This document shows positions 33,714 through 44,269 of a DNA stretch of 64,000 bases, in pieces; position 1 is the first letter of the stretch, and each line of letters opens with the position of its first letter. Location: the NCBI GenBank assembly GCA_038373865.1, contig JAXGGA010001075.1, forward strand, positions 62,001 to 126,000, written 5' to 3'. Source of the DNA: Uloborus plumipes (taxonomy: Eukaryota > Arthropoda > Arachnida > Araneae > Uloboridae). The notes under the pieces are model-generated. The model saw nothing but the letters and a program-made list of their open reading frames with translations, did no database searches and was not told the DNA's origin. The translations under genes and the position numbers were made by a program.

Positions 33714-34539
33714 GTTCCTATTAATGTAAAGAAAATTCAAGATTTAAACAATCTCAAACAATATCTAATTGGATATGAAAATTTCTACACCAGCATTTTG
33801 AATTGGCCAACTACTAATAGTGAAAACATAGTAGAAATGGTTTACGATAATGAATAGTTATCTCTCCAGGAACCAAAATATGACAAAAAATACCTTATAT
33901 AATAATGTAATTAGTAGGTGATAAATAAAAATATAATGTTTTTCCCTAACATTCTCATTTTGACTACAAGATATTACAAAAATTGAGAGCAAAGCTCTGA
34001 AAATACGCGTGAACGATTAGTTTATTGCAAAAAGCAGTCAACTACAAAAATTTTAATAATTTTTTTTGTACTGAAGATAAGATGTAAGAAAATATTTTTT
34101 TGTCAGTAAAGTATCCAAATGAGGTCTACTTTAAGCCGAAAAAAAAATCAACACCTAAATAAAAAGCAGTAGGTTGTTAAACAGTTTTTTTCGTTTTTCT
34201 CAAAACAACAAATTTGTCTGTTGACTGGTTTTTGAAATAAACGTTTCAATTGATTGTAACAAAAATTTCTAAAGCTCTAAATGAATAGAACACTAACATT
34301 ACTTCAGAATAAGGAAGGAAATATTATAATTTAATCAATTTTCTTATCACTCTATTTCATATTTTTTGTTTTACTTCATTATTTTCCGGAAATAATGTTA
34401 CGTTTTGTAAAATGCTGCCTCTAGCCAAAATACGGGACTTTAGCCGTCCCGTATCAAGGTTCCCCGGGACGTGGTACAATTTTTCAAAAAACGGGACTGT
34501 CTCTTGAAATCCGGGACGTCTGGCAACCCTGGTTTGGAA

Positions 34540-35939
34540 TCTCCCTGTAAATTTTTCAAAATTAAATTTTTCAGTGACACAATTTTAAACTAGTGTTGTA
34601 AAAAAGGCAAGGAGATTCGCAGGCTTGCCTTCCTACAGTTAAAATCTATCTTTGGCTATGTCAGACAACAAAGGAGGAGGAAGGTTGCAAATCAGAACTT
34701 ATTTGAAGCCCAAAAAATGCCATTATATGCTTTTTGGCCATGTTAGCGAAGGACAAGGGTAAATGGCTATCCTTCAGAAGTTTTTCAAAATGAATCCCTG
34801 ATAACCACAATTTAAGAGAGTTTTTTTTGCTGGAAAGGGGGGGGGGGGGATTTGGCTCTCTTAGATTGGCTTTTGAATTTGCTTGTATTGGGGACTTTGA
34901 CGAAACTTCCAGTCAATCCCTTTTTGCATGTTATTGCACTAGATAGTTTTTTTTTTTTCATTCTGCCATCTTGAAATCTGCCACTCTAAGCTGTGACACA
35001 GGTTGCCTGCTCTAGAATCCTGCTGAAAATTACAGTATGACCCCTATTTGTACGTGAATACTGCGCTTTGTCCTTCATCCTGCTCCCCGACAACCCCTAC
35101 AGAACCAGAAACATGAACCGTCTTTGTGTCCACCATGGGCACCCATGTGGGAGGGGTAAGAGGGGTAGTGGAGGAATGTTAGCCCGAGTCCCTCATTAGA
35201 AATGAGTCCTTCCTTGTTTTCAGTGCTGTTTTTTCAGCAAAAATATAAAAACATTTCTTCGTCACCCATCGATGAATAAGTTATTAAAAACATCAACTTT
35301 TAATTACTCTAATATGCTCTTAAATTGCTTTCTATAGGAAAAACATCCTGCTAAACCATGAGGGAAATATTTGAGCTCTCCCCTCCCCTCCACCAAACTT
35401 TTGCATATGCCCATGGTATGCGCATCTCATGTTCATTAATACATGATTTGCTTACTTTAGTATGCATTCAATTTCACTGTAAGTAGCCAAATACTTTTTA
35501 TTTCCTTTAAAAATAGTTCATAATTTTGCACTTTTAACCTTTTGGATCCGGGCTGTTTTTTTGGAAATTTTTCTTTCGACTCAAGTAGTACGACAGTTGA
35601 ACCACAGATTTCTTTTCCATTGAAAAGCGAAGGTATAAACTGTCGTACCTGACGTATGAAACCTTGAAAAAATCCCCGGCTCCAAAGAGTTCGAGCGCAA
35701 ATTTCAACCCCATCCTCTAAAGAAAAAAGACTTATGGTACAACATGTGTACCACTTGGTTCCTAAAGGTTAAAAAAGAATTGTTACTTGATTTGAAATTT
35801 TAAAAACTGTGATCAGAAAAAGTAAAAATGGATGATGAGAGGTGTATAAGGAGATATTTGGTAAAACTGAGACCAAATTGTGTTTAAATGGGATAAAAAC
35901 TAAGAATTAGAACCCCCCCCCCCACACACACAACCCGTT
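34540..35939. other. AT-rich DNA and degenerate repeats, no gene seen
   Basis: 34540-34960 continues the loose units that flank element B. From 35000 on nothing is recognisable apart from G- and C-runs. Confidence 0.4.
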
Positions 35940-35947
35940 ACATAAAC

Positions 35948-36806
35948 CAGAGGTGAGTAACCTTTTTCCCCACCCCTGGAGGCTGCATTAAAATTAAACA
36001 GCAAATAAAAATAACGTGTTGGAGATATTTAAAAAAAATCCTTTCAATCTTTATAATTACAGTATAAAAAAATCATTTAAAAAAATGAAAGCAGTTTTAA
36101 AAAACAACCAAAAGTAATAAATCTTGAAATTTTTAAAATTCGATGAAATATTTGAGCAGGATATTTGCGTTAGGTTCTTGATCGGAAGGAATTGAATGGT
36201 TTACACAAAGCCTTATAATTGATCTTCTAAATGAGCATTTATATTAATTAGCATTTAAAACCAGGAAGTATTTTAATCATGAAACAGAATGTTGACTCGT
36301 AATAGTGAATGCTTCCTAAGCAGAAAAATAAGTAGCTTATACATGCTCTCTCTCTTTATTGTAGTCAAAGGAATGAAGTCTATTGCCCCATTATGAGATT
36401 TTTTTTTTCCCCTTAAGATAGTGTCGTCCCTTAATTCAAATAACTGTTATTTGTATTTCTGTAAGTGCCTCGGATATGTCTGTTAATATTTGGTGTGATC
36501 ATCAAATTTCAAAAATCTTTCAGAATATTCTTGTATTTTAAAGTCCAAAAATGGAATTAACGCGCTATTCTTCCCCTTACTTGCCAATTCTCGCAAAATT
36601 TTAGATGCTAGTTCTACATGGACTTAAGTTTTATTTTGAACATAATTCCACATTTTTTGTATGTTAAAACTTTAAAATTGATTTCCGAACTATCAAAATA
36701 CATAGTTAAATATTAATTCATACAAGAACTAGCATTCTTGTTAAGGCCTTACAAGAAACCCATGAAGATCGCGTGCGTCCTGGACGCCGCAGGCTCTCCA
36801 CCTCTG
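35948..36806. mobile_element. hAT MITE, 859 bp
   Basis: The left end CAGAGGTGAGTAACC and the right end GGCTCTCCACCTCTG are imperfectly inverted. The flanks ACATAAAC (35940-35947) and GCATAAAC (36807-36814) differ at one of eight bases. It is non-coding. Confidence 0.8.
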
Positions 36807-36814
36807 GCATAAAC

Positions 36815-39051
36815 TATTGATAGTTCTTTCGGTATTTTAACTCTATTTAAAAAAAATCAAATCAAACCATAATTATGCAACAAATAAAACATTCTCGCGC
36901 ATTTAGGACGTTTGCTTGTCTATTTAATTTCCACTTTTTCTGCATTCTGAATTGCATGATACGTGAAGTTATTTATGTAACTCATAACAAAATTTTTGAG
37001 TTACTACTTGCTAAGCGACCTTTGAGAATACTTAAGTACCTGTGAACACTAATAACTTTTAGAATTTTATTAATAATCATTCAACTAACCTTGTGTAGAT
37101 AAATTTTGTTTTCCTGTTGTTGAACTCCAAATATTGAACTCCAACAGTTATGGTTAATGACCTTTATGTCTTGTGTGTCATCTGCCACTCAGGGCGATCC
37201 TTCAATTTACCTCCCCTTTGCGTCATAGAAAATAATCACGTAACTTTCTTACAGTGACGTCACACGTGGCATATAAAATAGCTACATGATCTTTACTAAT
37301 TTCCGATGGTGAATGAGTTTGAGTGAAAGCTTTTTTTCATATTTATATTTTTCTGAACAAAACAAAATGTCAAATTAAAAAAAATAAGAAATGAATAAAG
37401 TCAAAGAGTCGAACACATAGCATTCCAAAAGGTGAACAAGCGATGAAATTAAAGCCAAATAAAGTAAGTTACTGGAGATCAAATTAATCGAATAGATATT
37501 TGTCAAATCATTCCATACCATAGGCACATAATTGAACCTTGATGGTGTACACTGTATAGTGTTGCATATTAAGCGTTGTCTTTATTTAATTTGTTTTTAG
37601 TAAATTGAAACATTTTAACAATTTTTGTTCTACTCGATTCTTGTCCTTACATCACGGGATGAAGAAATACGCCCCACCCCCGAAAGTATTCGAATTTGTA
37701 CCCTTAAAAGCACACACTAGACGTTCTTTGGTAATGTTAGTGGGAGAAGAAATTCGGGGGGGGGGGGGGAGGCTTCTTCAATTTCCGAAATAGAAACTTT
37801 AAAGACGCAATTGGCTCTAATCAAGGCCGCCTCGAGAGCCAAGCGGGCCCCTTGTCAATTTGCTTGTCACGCCCTCCTTCCCCATAAAAGTTAAAAATAA
37901 TACTGCTGCAGTTCTGCCCCCCCCCCCCAAAAAAATAAAAGCTAGGCTGACATGGTCTCTCGTCGGTCCTGGCTCTAGTTTTTTCTCCCTTTAAAATATT
38001 CGAAAATGTAGCTGTAATAACGCAGTTTTAGACAATTTTTGGTGCAGTAGAGATTCGGAGTTCCATCCCGGGAATTTTTTAAACTGAAATCTTAAACGCA
38101 CGATTGTAGGGCACCTTTGACAGAACATCAATTTTTTTCCAACTGAAGTTCCAAAACGTAATTTTAGGCTGGTTTCAGTGACGTTAGGGGCAGATTTTTG
38201 GGGACCCCTACTGAAAATCTTTCAAAATTCCAGCCCTTAAAATCAAATTTAAGACAATTTTCTAGGGAGTCGGCAAGAGGGGGGAAGCTCTTCCTTAAAA
38301 ATTTGCAAGTTAGCTTTTGTAAATCGGTTATCAGACAATCGTTGAGAATGTTAGTGAGAAGATAGGTTTCGGTGTCCCTCGTTCGATAATTTTTCGAACT
38401 TAAAATTCCAGAAGTGTAACTGTAGATGATCTTCGATAATGTTATCAAGGGCTTAGACCATTAGAACAAAATCTAATAGATCTAATAATCTTAGATCTAA
38501 ATGATCTAAGATCAAGGGTTCGGGGGGGGGGGGGGCTTTCCTGATAACTTTTCGAAATATCGTAAGTTACATTTGATGACAATAAACCAGAGGAAAAGGT
38601 CTCCCTCAGTTCTTTTCTAAAGCCATTTGCGTGATTTCAGTTTTTTCACAATGACATTTTCAGTTTCCAACCTGCTGTTTTTACTTGTTTGAATGTACAA
38701 GTGTTTGTAGGCCCAGATAATAAAAAAACTTTTTACATTTTGGACGAACCTTAAGTTTTGCTTTAACTTTATTTTAAATATCATAGATCCTGAATTTCTT
38801 GTCAAAGATTTGGTTCACTTTCCCGTTTTACGTTCAAACACCATAGACTTGCCATAAAAAATTTATTAAAAAAAACAGGAGCAATATGGTGAGGAACTAT
38901 TTTAAAAAAGCTTGAGATTACGCCATAGTTGCACGATTTTTTTTCTTTGATAGTGGGTATAAATTTTCTAATTCTATCGCATACGCCAGTCTATGTTGAA
39001 AGAGGGTTTTTAACAAAAATTTTGGACAGAACTTATGACAAAAGACAAGTA
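36815..39051. other. AT-rich DNA with a promoter-like cluster; no gene seen
   Basis: No ORF with recognisable features is present. It includes a promoter-like cluster at 37255-37279 and an AGATCT-rich hairpin at 38470-38515 (ATCTTAGATC-TAAAT-GATCTAAGAT). 37980-38640 again holds the loose 70-90-base units seen near elements A and B. Confidence 0.4.
37255..37279 (+). promoter_or_regulatory. CRE, E-box and TATA cluster
   Basis: TGACGTCA (37255-37262) is followed by CACGTG (37263-37268) and TATAAAAT (37272-37279) within 25 bases, an arrangement that would make a reasonable plus-strand core promoter. No clear gene starts downstream, so function is unproven. Confidence 0.35.
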
Positions 39052-39515
39052 CAGTCGATCCCCGACTTACGCGAGGGATGCGTTCCAAGACTCCTCGCGC
39101 AAGTCGCAATTTGGCGTTGTAGAAAACTGTATGAATACGGATTTTTTATTAATATACCCAATTATTTCCGGCATTTTTAAACACCCCTCACACCGTTTTG
39201 AACTATTTCTTAACTATATATTTCCGTTTCTGACATAGATAATACGGAATGGTTATTTGAATAATCTGTGTCAAAGCGATGTTTAGAGTCGCACGGTGTG
39301 CGAACTTCCCGCTTTCAGTGGTGCTAAATGCAAATTGAGTCCATCACAAACCTAATGTTTAATCTGTAACTTAGTCAATACCTACGCCCAGTGTTTCCTT
39401 TCCAAAAATTTCACGTTAAATGAGAAGAATTTGTGTTTGAAAATGTCGTTTCTCAAGAAAAACTCGCATTAGCCGTTTCGCGTAAGTCGAGTTGCGTTGT
39501 AATGGGGATCGACTG
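39052..39515. mobile_element. Tigger-type MITE, 464 bp
   Basis: The ends CAGTCGATCCCCGACTTACG and GGGGATCGACTG (preceded by AAGTCGAGTTGCG) are inverted, and TA is duplicated at 39050-39051 and 39516-39517. It is non-coding and would depend on a pogo/Tigger transposase. Confidence 0.88.
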
Positions 39516-39519
39516 TAGA

Positions 39520-41300
39520 CCAAAAAATGGACACAAAATTAATATCTTGTCCCTTTCTTTCTCCCCCCTTTTAAAAAATATCTCTTACCGATCTTTTCGA
39601 ACTTCGAGTTCTTTTTGATATTTTCTCTCTCTATTCTATTTACATCAGCTTTTGAAATGTGTAATATTTTTTCATCATTAAGAGAATTTGGAAGTTTTGT
39701 CTTCAAAGCGTTCAACAATTCCCTTTTAAGTGTAGACGAAAATTTTGTTATGTTTTTAAAATTTTGCTATGCATGAGGAAGTGTAAAGCAAAATGTGGAA
39801 AATTGTACTGGGTCTGTTCAGTAAAGAATGATCACTTTTCTTTTCTCTCGTAAGTAAAATATCAAGGCTCAGAAAGCGAATAATGTAGGGGAGAGTTCGA
39901 TTAAAATTTCCGCGGGTAAGTTGCTCCCTTTGAATTAGCTCAACTAAGAAAAATGGTAAATGTATTTTGCCAACACGTCATGTAATAGAATGTTACAGCG
40001 TAGCAATTATCTTAGCTTATTAGCTGCTGAAGAAGTTGGATAAGTGAAGAATGGATAGCAGAAATTTGAGTCATAAAGCGAGGAATATGACCTTGGCAGC
40101 CATCCAAACACAGTTTCATTTTCGCCTACAGAAAAATTGAAGCGAACATTGGTTTTGGATAAAACATAAAATTTTAACTTTTTTTTTTTTTTTGCCATTT
40201 TTCTGCATCGTGCTCCCTTTAACCCACTGATTTTGGAGCAAAAGTTTGAGAACGGAAGCAGAAGCTCATGGTTTTTGAGAATTAAATTGAGCAGATGGAA
40301 GCAAAATAAAACTATACTAATAATAATTAGGGGAAAAAAACCTCTTCCCGGAAAAAAAAAAAAGTATCCACTACTGTAGCAGGCTTTTCATAATTTAAAA
40401 CTGAATGTATATTTTTTTATAGTTTATTTTACTGAAAATTTTGAGAAAATCACCTGCAGGACATATTTATTAGAGCACTAGCTCCTCGTATTTTCTCTAA
40501 TGATCTAGAGAAACTGTCGTGTTTTTTTTTTTTACTCTTGCGTTAGAAAATATGTTGTCGAGCGTTCTGTTGAATAAGTTTCATTATATGCAAAATTTTA
40601 AACATTTTTATTCACCAGAAAGATTTGATCGGTCTTTGGCAGTTTCAAATATCAGGTGAACCATAAAACACGAACGAAGCACAACTCAAAACCTTACCGA
40701 AAATTCTGAAGAGGCTTTTTTTTATACGGTAAATATGAATAACTATTCATTAAACGTCCTCCTCCCTTCCTAATTAGTTGGACTCATTTTTACAGTAAAT
40801 GCGCAACTACTTTTCATTCATGTAACGGGAATTCTCATTGTAAGTCCTTACTTATTACTCCCCAAGAGAAAGCGAATAAAAGGACTGCCCTTGTATTAAA
40901 GCAATAACTATAAAATTAATAATTGTGCGAAATACACAACTCTACTCCCCTCCCCCATTTTTAAGTAATAAAAACAATAGAATGATAATTATATTGATAG
41001 GCTAAATCGAACTAGACAAAGTGCAAAATATACGTTCTGGTGGATGTTTTCGCGATCTCGGCTTCCACTTTCTAGTTATTACTTGTTACTAATTTGTGAT
41101 AAAAACTTGAACCTTGACTTTGTTCTTTCTTTTTCTCTGATTCTTATTCTTAGAACACATTAATTTTTCAATGGTGCATTTTCATTCGAACTTGCAAAAT
41201 CAAAGTCTTGAACGGCTGCCGCCGTGTTACTTTGCAGTAGCGCAATAGTTCAAAGGACTGGTGCTATTTTTCGTTCTCGTTGCGGAAGTTCCATTTTTAT
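39520..41300. other. AT-rich DNA, no gene seen
   Basis: No supported feature is present beyond homopolymer runs. Confidence 0.5.
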
Positions 41301-41539
41301 TATTAAAGACTTTTTCTGTACTTACTTTTGTCATGGTTTTCACCTTTTGCTTCCGGTTGCAGAGTTAAATTCAGCCGCGTGATTTTAAACGCACTTCCGC
41401 TTTATAGTAGAGCGAGCGGCACAGTGCGTAACACAAAATAAATTTAACAAACAATAAATTTAACACATTAATCTCAAGGCTAACCAAAACAAAGATATAT
41501 TTGCAGATTGTGGGCATTTAATCTTCACGTGAGCTATGT

Positions 41540-42090
41540 ATAAGCCTCTCATATAAATATTTTTACTTATGTAAGAATCATCATGCGTGCGAACGGAACA
41601 ATGCGTCACGCCGCTCCGCTATAAAGACGTTTAGAATTGAATTTTAAAAGGGACAAGTGGTAAGAAAAAGAGAGAGACGAAGATATTGGGGGTGGCCATG
41701 TGGAAGGAAAGGGAATGTGTTGTGGAATTTGGGCATTAAGTCATTATATAAGCTAAAAAAGTACGCCTTTAATATAAATGCTTTTATTTATTTGTTTGAG
41801 GATTCTCTAGTGATATGGCACAAAGCGTCAGGCCGCTCTGCTGTCAATACGTTTGGAATGGACTTTTCTAATTCACGTTTGGTAACAGGGACGAGAGAAG
41901 AAAATATTGGGGTTTCCGGGTGTAGGAAGGGGGTGTGCTGTAGATTTCCGAGGAGTAAATCATTACAAACCTTAAATATAGGCCTTTAATATATATGTAT
42001 TTTGTGAAGATGTTTATGTGCTAACGGCACGAAGCATCAGGTCGCTCCTCTAAAAAGGTGTTAGGAATATACTTTTGGATGGTATGCGTG
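41540..42090. repeat. Three diverged tandem units of about 210 bp
   Basis: Each unit has a word like GGAACAATGCGTCACGCCGC (41594, and variants at about 41817 and 42024), followed by a TTTAGAATTGAATTTT-like stretch, then AAGAGAGAGACGAAGATATT or its variant. Divergence is roughly one base in four. Confidence 0.55.
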
Positions 42091-42428
42091 GCAACAGGCC
42101 GATAGAACGCGATGATATAGAATTGGTTTGGGTTAATCTGTGCTTTGGGTCCCTTTTCTCGACAAACACGGATTTCGGTTTTGTCGCCATAGAAACGCCA
42201 TTTTTGTGAAATGTCTCTTGGAGCTTTCAACTACGCAAGACAACAAGGAAAACACACCAGTTGGCGACTTGGGTTCAGTTCCCAACTTGCTCAGTTGGGA
42301 GAGCGGAAGACTGAAGATCACTGGTAGTTTGTTTATATGACCTTTTGAAACGCAATGTAAATATTTTATTGTTCTTGTTATTTTAATTAATACTATACTG
42401 ATTTTGAAACGTAATTTGCTTTATACAA

Positions 42429-42606
42429 ATGAATATTTTTGAAGAGCGAAAAAAAACTAGGCGACAATGCGATCGTGCAAGATATGTTTTCTAGAAAAAT
42501 AGTAATATAGTGCTTCAAACTGAAAGCCCTATTGCACGACAGCATAGACTACAGGCACGTCGCAAAAGATATAAAAAATTGAAAGCAAATGAAACGAAAA
42601 TTGAAA
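42429..42606 (+). pseudogene. Possible Helitron N-terminal fragment
   Basis: The frame from the ATG at 42429 has one internal TAG. After it comes ESPIARQHRLQARRKRYKKL, the sort of Arg-rich repeat (ES..R..RL..RR..Y) seen at the N-terminus of many arthropod Helitron proteins. It is too short for a firm assignment, and no downstream Rep or helicase domain is present. Confidence 0.35.
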
Positions 42607-42657
42607 AAAACGAAAAAACTTTGAAATAAAATATAAAAAAAAACTTTTTAAATTTAA

Positions 42658-42878
42658 CCCTCTCGGCACCCTGGACCTCATATGAGGCTCCTACTTTTGA
42701 ACTCAATTTTGGAAGAAGTAAACTCTTAAAATGATTTTTTTTCCGTCAGTGACTCCACCTATTCATGTAGATCACATATGAGGCTCCTAAGTGAAAAAAA
42801 ATCATTTTAAGTGTTTACTTCTTCCAAAATTGAGTTCAAAAGTAGGAGCCTCATATGAGGTCCAGGGTGCCGAGAGGG
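42658..42878. mobile_element. 221-bp TTAA MITE with long inverted arms
   Basis: The arms begin CCCTCTCGGCACCCTGGACC and extend about 88 bp each, nearly perfectly inverted, around a 45-bp centre. TTAA is duplicated at 42654-42657 and 42879-42882, as for piggyBac-type elements. The same host-repeat sequence without the insertion (TTTTTAAATTTAAAGACTAT) is at about 43934-43953. Confidence 0.92.
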
Positions 42879-42924
42879 TTAAAGACTATTTCTGTCCGCT
42901 CATTCGCACTAAAAAGTATGAAAT

Positions 42925-43375
42925 AAACTAAGTATTCGATATAGTGATTATAGTGCTCAGAAATGTCAGTTCATCTTTATGTATTTATTTTTACGTTAAT
43001 GCTAAAGCAGTCAATATAATAAGTAATTCCTTTCTTGATTATAATGCTCAATTATAATCAAGTTTAAATAAAGCAGCCAATAAAGTTTAAATTAAAAATC
43101 TGATTTAGGAAATAGGCCGTAAGTGAAACCAATTATAATAAACAGTATACCGCCTATTTCTTAAATCAAATTTTTAATTTAAACTTTATTGGCTGCTTTA
43201 GCATTAACGTAAGTATAAATATATCAAGATGAGCTGGAATTTTTGAGCATTATAATCAAGAAAGGAATTACTTATTATATTGACTGCTTTAGCATTAACG
43301 TAAATATAAATACATAAAGATGAACTGAAATTTCTGAGCACTATAATCACTATATAGAATACTTAGTTTATTATT
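42925..43375. repeat. About 450-bp foldback element
   Basis: The left arm AATAAACTAAGTATTCGATA… and right arm …GAATACTTAGTTTATT are inverted over about 130 bp (shared CAGTCAATATAATAAGTAAT). A second inner inverted pair (TTGGCTGCTTTA / TAAAGCAGCCAA) lies near the centre. It is AT-rich and non-coding. Confidence 0.8.
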
Positions 43376-43499
43376 ATTATTAAAGACTTTTTTAAAGACT
43401 TTTTCTGTACTTGCTTCTGTCATGGTTTTCACGTTTTGCTTCCGGTTGCAGAGTTAAATCCACGCGTGAACTTTAACGCACTTCCGCTTTATAGTGGAG

Positions 43500-43650
43500 T
43501 TGAGTCGAGTGCAATCATTAGCACGACTACGACTGGAAGCTTTAAATCCGACTGAAATTGTTGGAGATAAACCTTGCAATATTAAAGCAGAAGAAGAAAT
43601 GAAACGAATGAGATTAGCTGACAATCAACATATTAGGCCAGTTCAAAAAT
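43500..43650 (+). pseudogene. Possible Helitron coding fragment
   Basis: One frame reads SLARLRLEALNPTEIVGD, then EEEMKRMRLADNQHIRP, similar in style to the repeat-rich N-terminal region of Helitron proteins. The assignment rests on composition only. Confidence 0.25.
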
Positions 43651-43919
43651 TTGCTTAGGTGACTTTTTAAAAAAGGCTAATAAGGGCTGTAGAAAATGCA
43701 TTGATAGTTCTTCAAATTGAACATTACGCTTGATGGCGTTTGACTCAAGTTGATAAATTAACAAAATTGGAAACGAAATATTCTCATGAATAAAAAATAA
43801 AGCGTTAGTGAATAGCATTTCTAACGGCGTTTGTTATTTTCTCGGTGAATTATGCTTAACGGCTTTTGTCTTCACGCAATTCTAAATAACTTTTAAAACG
43901 AAAAAACTTTGAAATAAAA

Positions 43920-44233
43920 TATAAAAAAAACTTTTTAAATTTAAAGACTATTTCTGTCTGCTCATTCGCACTAAAAAGTACGAAATAAACGGTGAAAATC
44001 CGCTTTGGGTCTCTACTTGGCGCATTTTCAAAAAGTCGCCAATTTTTGCGTAATGTCTCTCGGAGCTTTCAATTCGCGAGACAACAAGGAAAAACGCGCC
44101 AGTTGGCGACTTTTTGAAAATGCGCCAAGCAGGGACCCAAAGCGCATTTTTACCGTTTATTCCGTACTTTTTAGTGCGAATGAGCAGACAGAAATAGTCT
44201 TTAAATTTAAAAAGTTTTTTTTTTATATTTTAT
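43920..44233. repeat. Large hairpin with about 115-bp arms
   Basis: ACTTTTTAAATTTAAAGACT… to …AAAAAGTCGCC is mirrored by GGCGACTTTTTGAAAATGCG… to …AAATTTAAAAAGT, around a loop of about 65 bp. The loop sequence (TCTCTCGGAGCTTTCAA…ACAACAAGGAAAA) also occurs at 42210-42250. Confidence 0.85.
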
Positions 44234-44269
44234 TATGATTGCGATGATTATAACATTTTTACGTTTGAG

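Larger units (their letters stand above)
31046..33857 (+). pseudogene. DUF7869-like protein, probable transposase, spliced and broken
   Basis: The start at 31046 gives an acidic then basic N-terminus (EKRRRG), CNCKMKCYLNI (Cys cluster), VCSQCESLK (second Cys pair), then LILFSDGPSGQNKNH and FPVCGHSFSPC. These resemble the D-x-x-x-GQNKN and GHSFxPCDRDFG blocks of arthropod proteins carrying DUF7869 (name recalled, not searched). A GT-AG intron occupies 33609-33713, and exon 2 ends at 33855-33857. Damage: in-frame stops at 31262, 32353 and 32395, an 816-bp LTR-like insertion (31280-32095) whose removal restores the frame, and a 1-2-base frameshift near 33218 inside the DRDFG block. AATAAA follows at about 33924. 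Conserved Asp residues and the TIR setting suggest a transposase; this is inference. Confidence 0.7.
30662..34242 (+). mobile_element. 3.6-kb transposon encoding a DUF7869-like protein
   Basis: A 25-bp terminal inverted repeat beginning GTTTATTTCAAAAACCA lies at 30662-30686 and 34218-34242, with two mismatches. Element A lacks this block at the matching place (1565-1580), which gives an empty site. The flanks TTGAAT on the left and TTCAAT on the right may be a 6-bp target duplication, but extra bases (AGAACT) on the left make this uncertain. CAAAAACCAGTCAAC-like words recur inside both ends, as transposase-binding repeats would. The only gene is the spliced DUF7869-like pseudogene. I cannot place this in a named superfamily from the termini. 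Confidence 0.65.
27712..34531. mobile_element. Element B, inverted paralogue of element A
   Basis: It starts CAGGGTTGCCAGA, ends TCTGGCAACCCTG, and is flanked by a perfect 8-bp duplication GTTTGGAA (27704-27711 and 34532-34539). Relative to A it is in reverse orientation: 27712-28800 matches A 12126-10270, 30600-30660 matches A 1640-1575, and 34243-34531 matches A 1575-1308. B lacks A's Helitron-like block and instead carries two other insertions: 28803-30596 and about 30662-34242. No hAT transposase is visible in either copy. Confidence 0.85.
41300..44240 (+). mobile_element. Degenerate Helitron-like region, internally duplicated
   Basis: A leader with GCTTCCGGTTGCAGAGTTAAAT occurs twice (about 41352 and 43438), each followed by CGCACTTCCGCTTTATAGT. 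Short arginine/lysine-rich frames resembling the N-terminus of Helitron proteins follow (42429-42606, 43500-43650). The segment AAAGACTATTTCTGTC…GAAATAAAC occurs three times, the last inverted. Long hairpins and a TTAA MITE are embedded. I cannot define its outer ends, and no Rep or helicase motifs remain. Confidence 0.4.
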
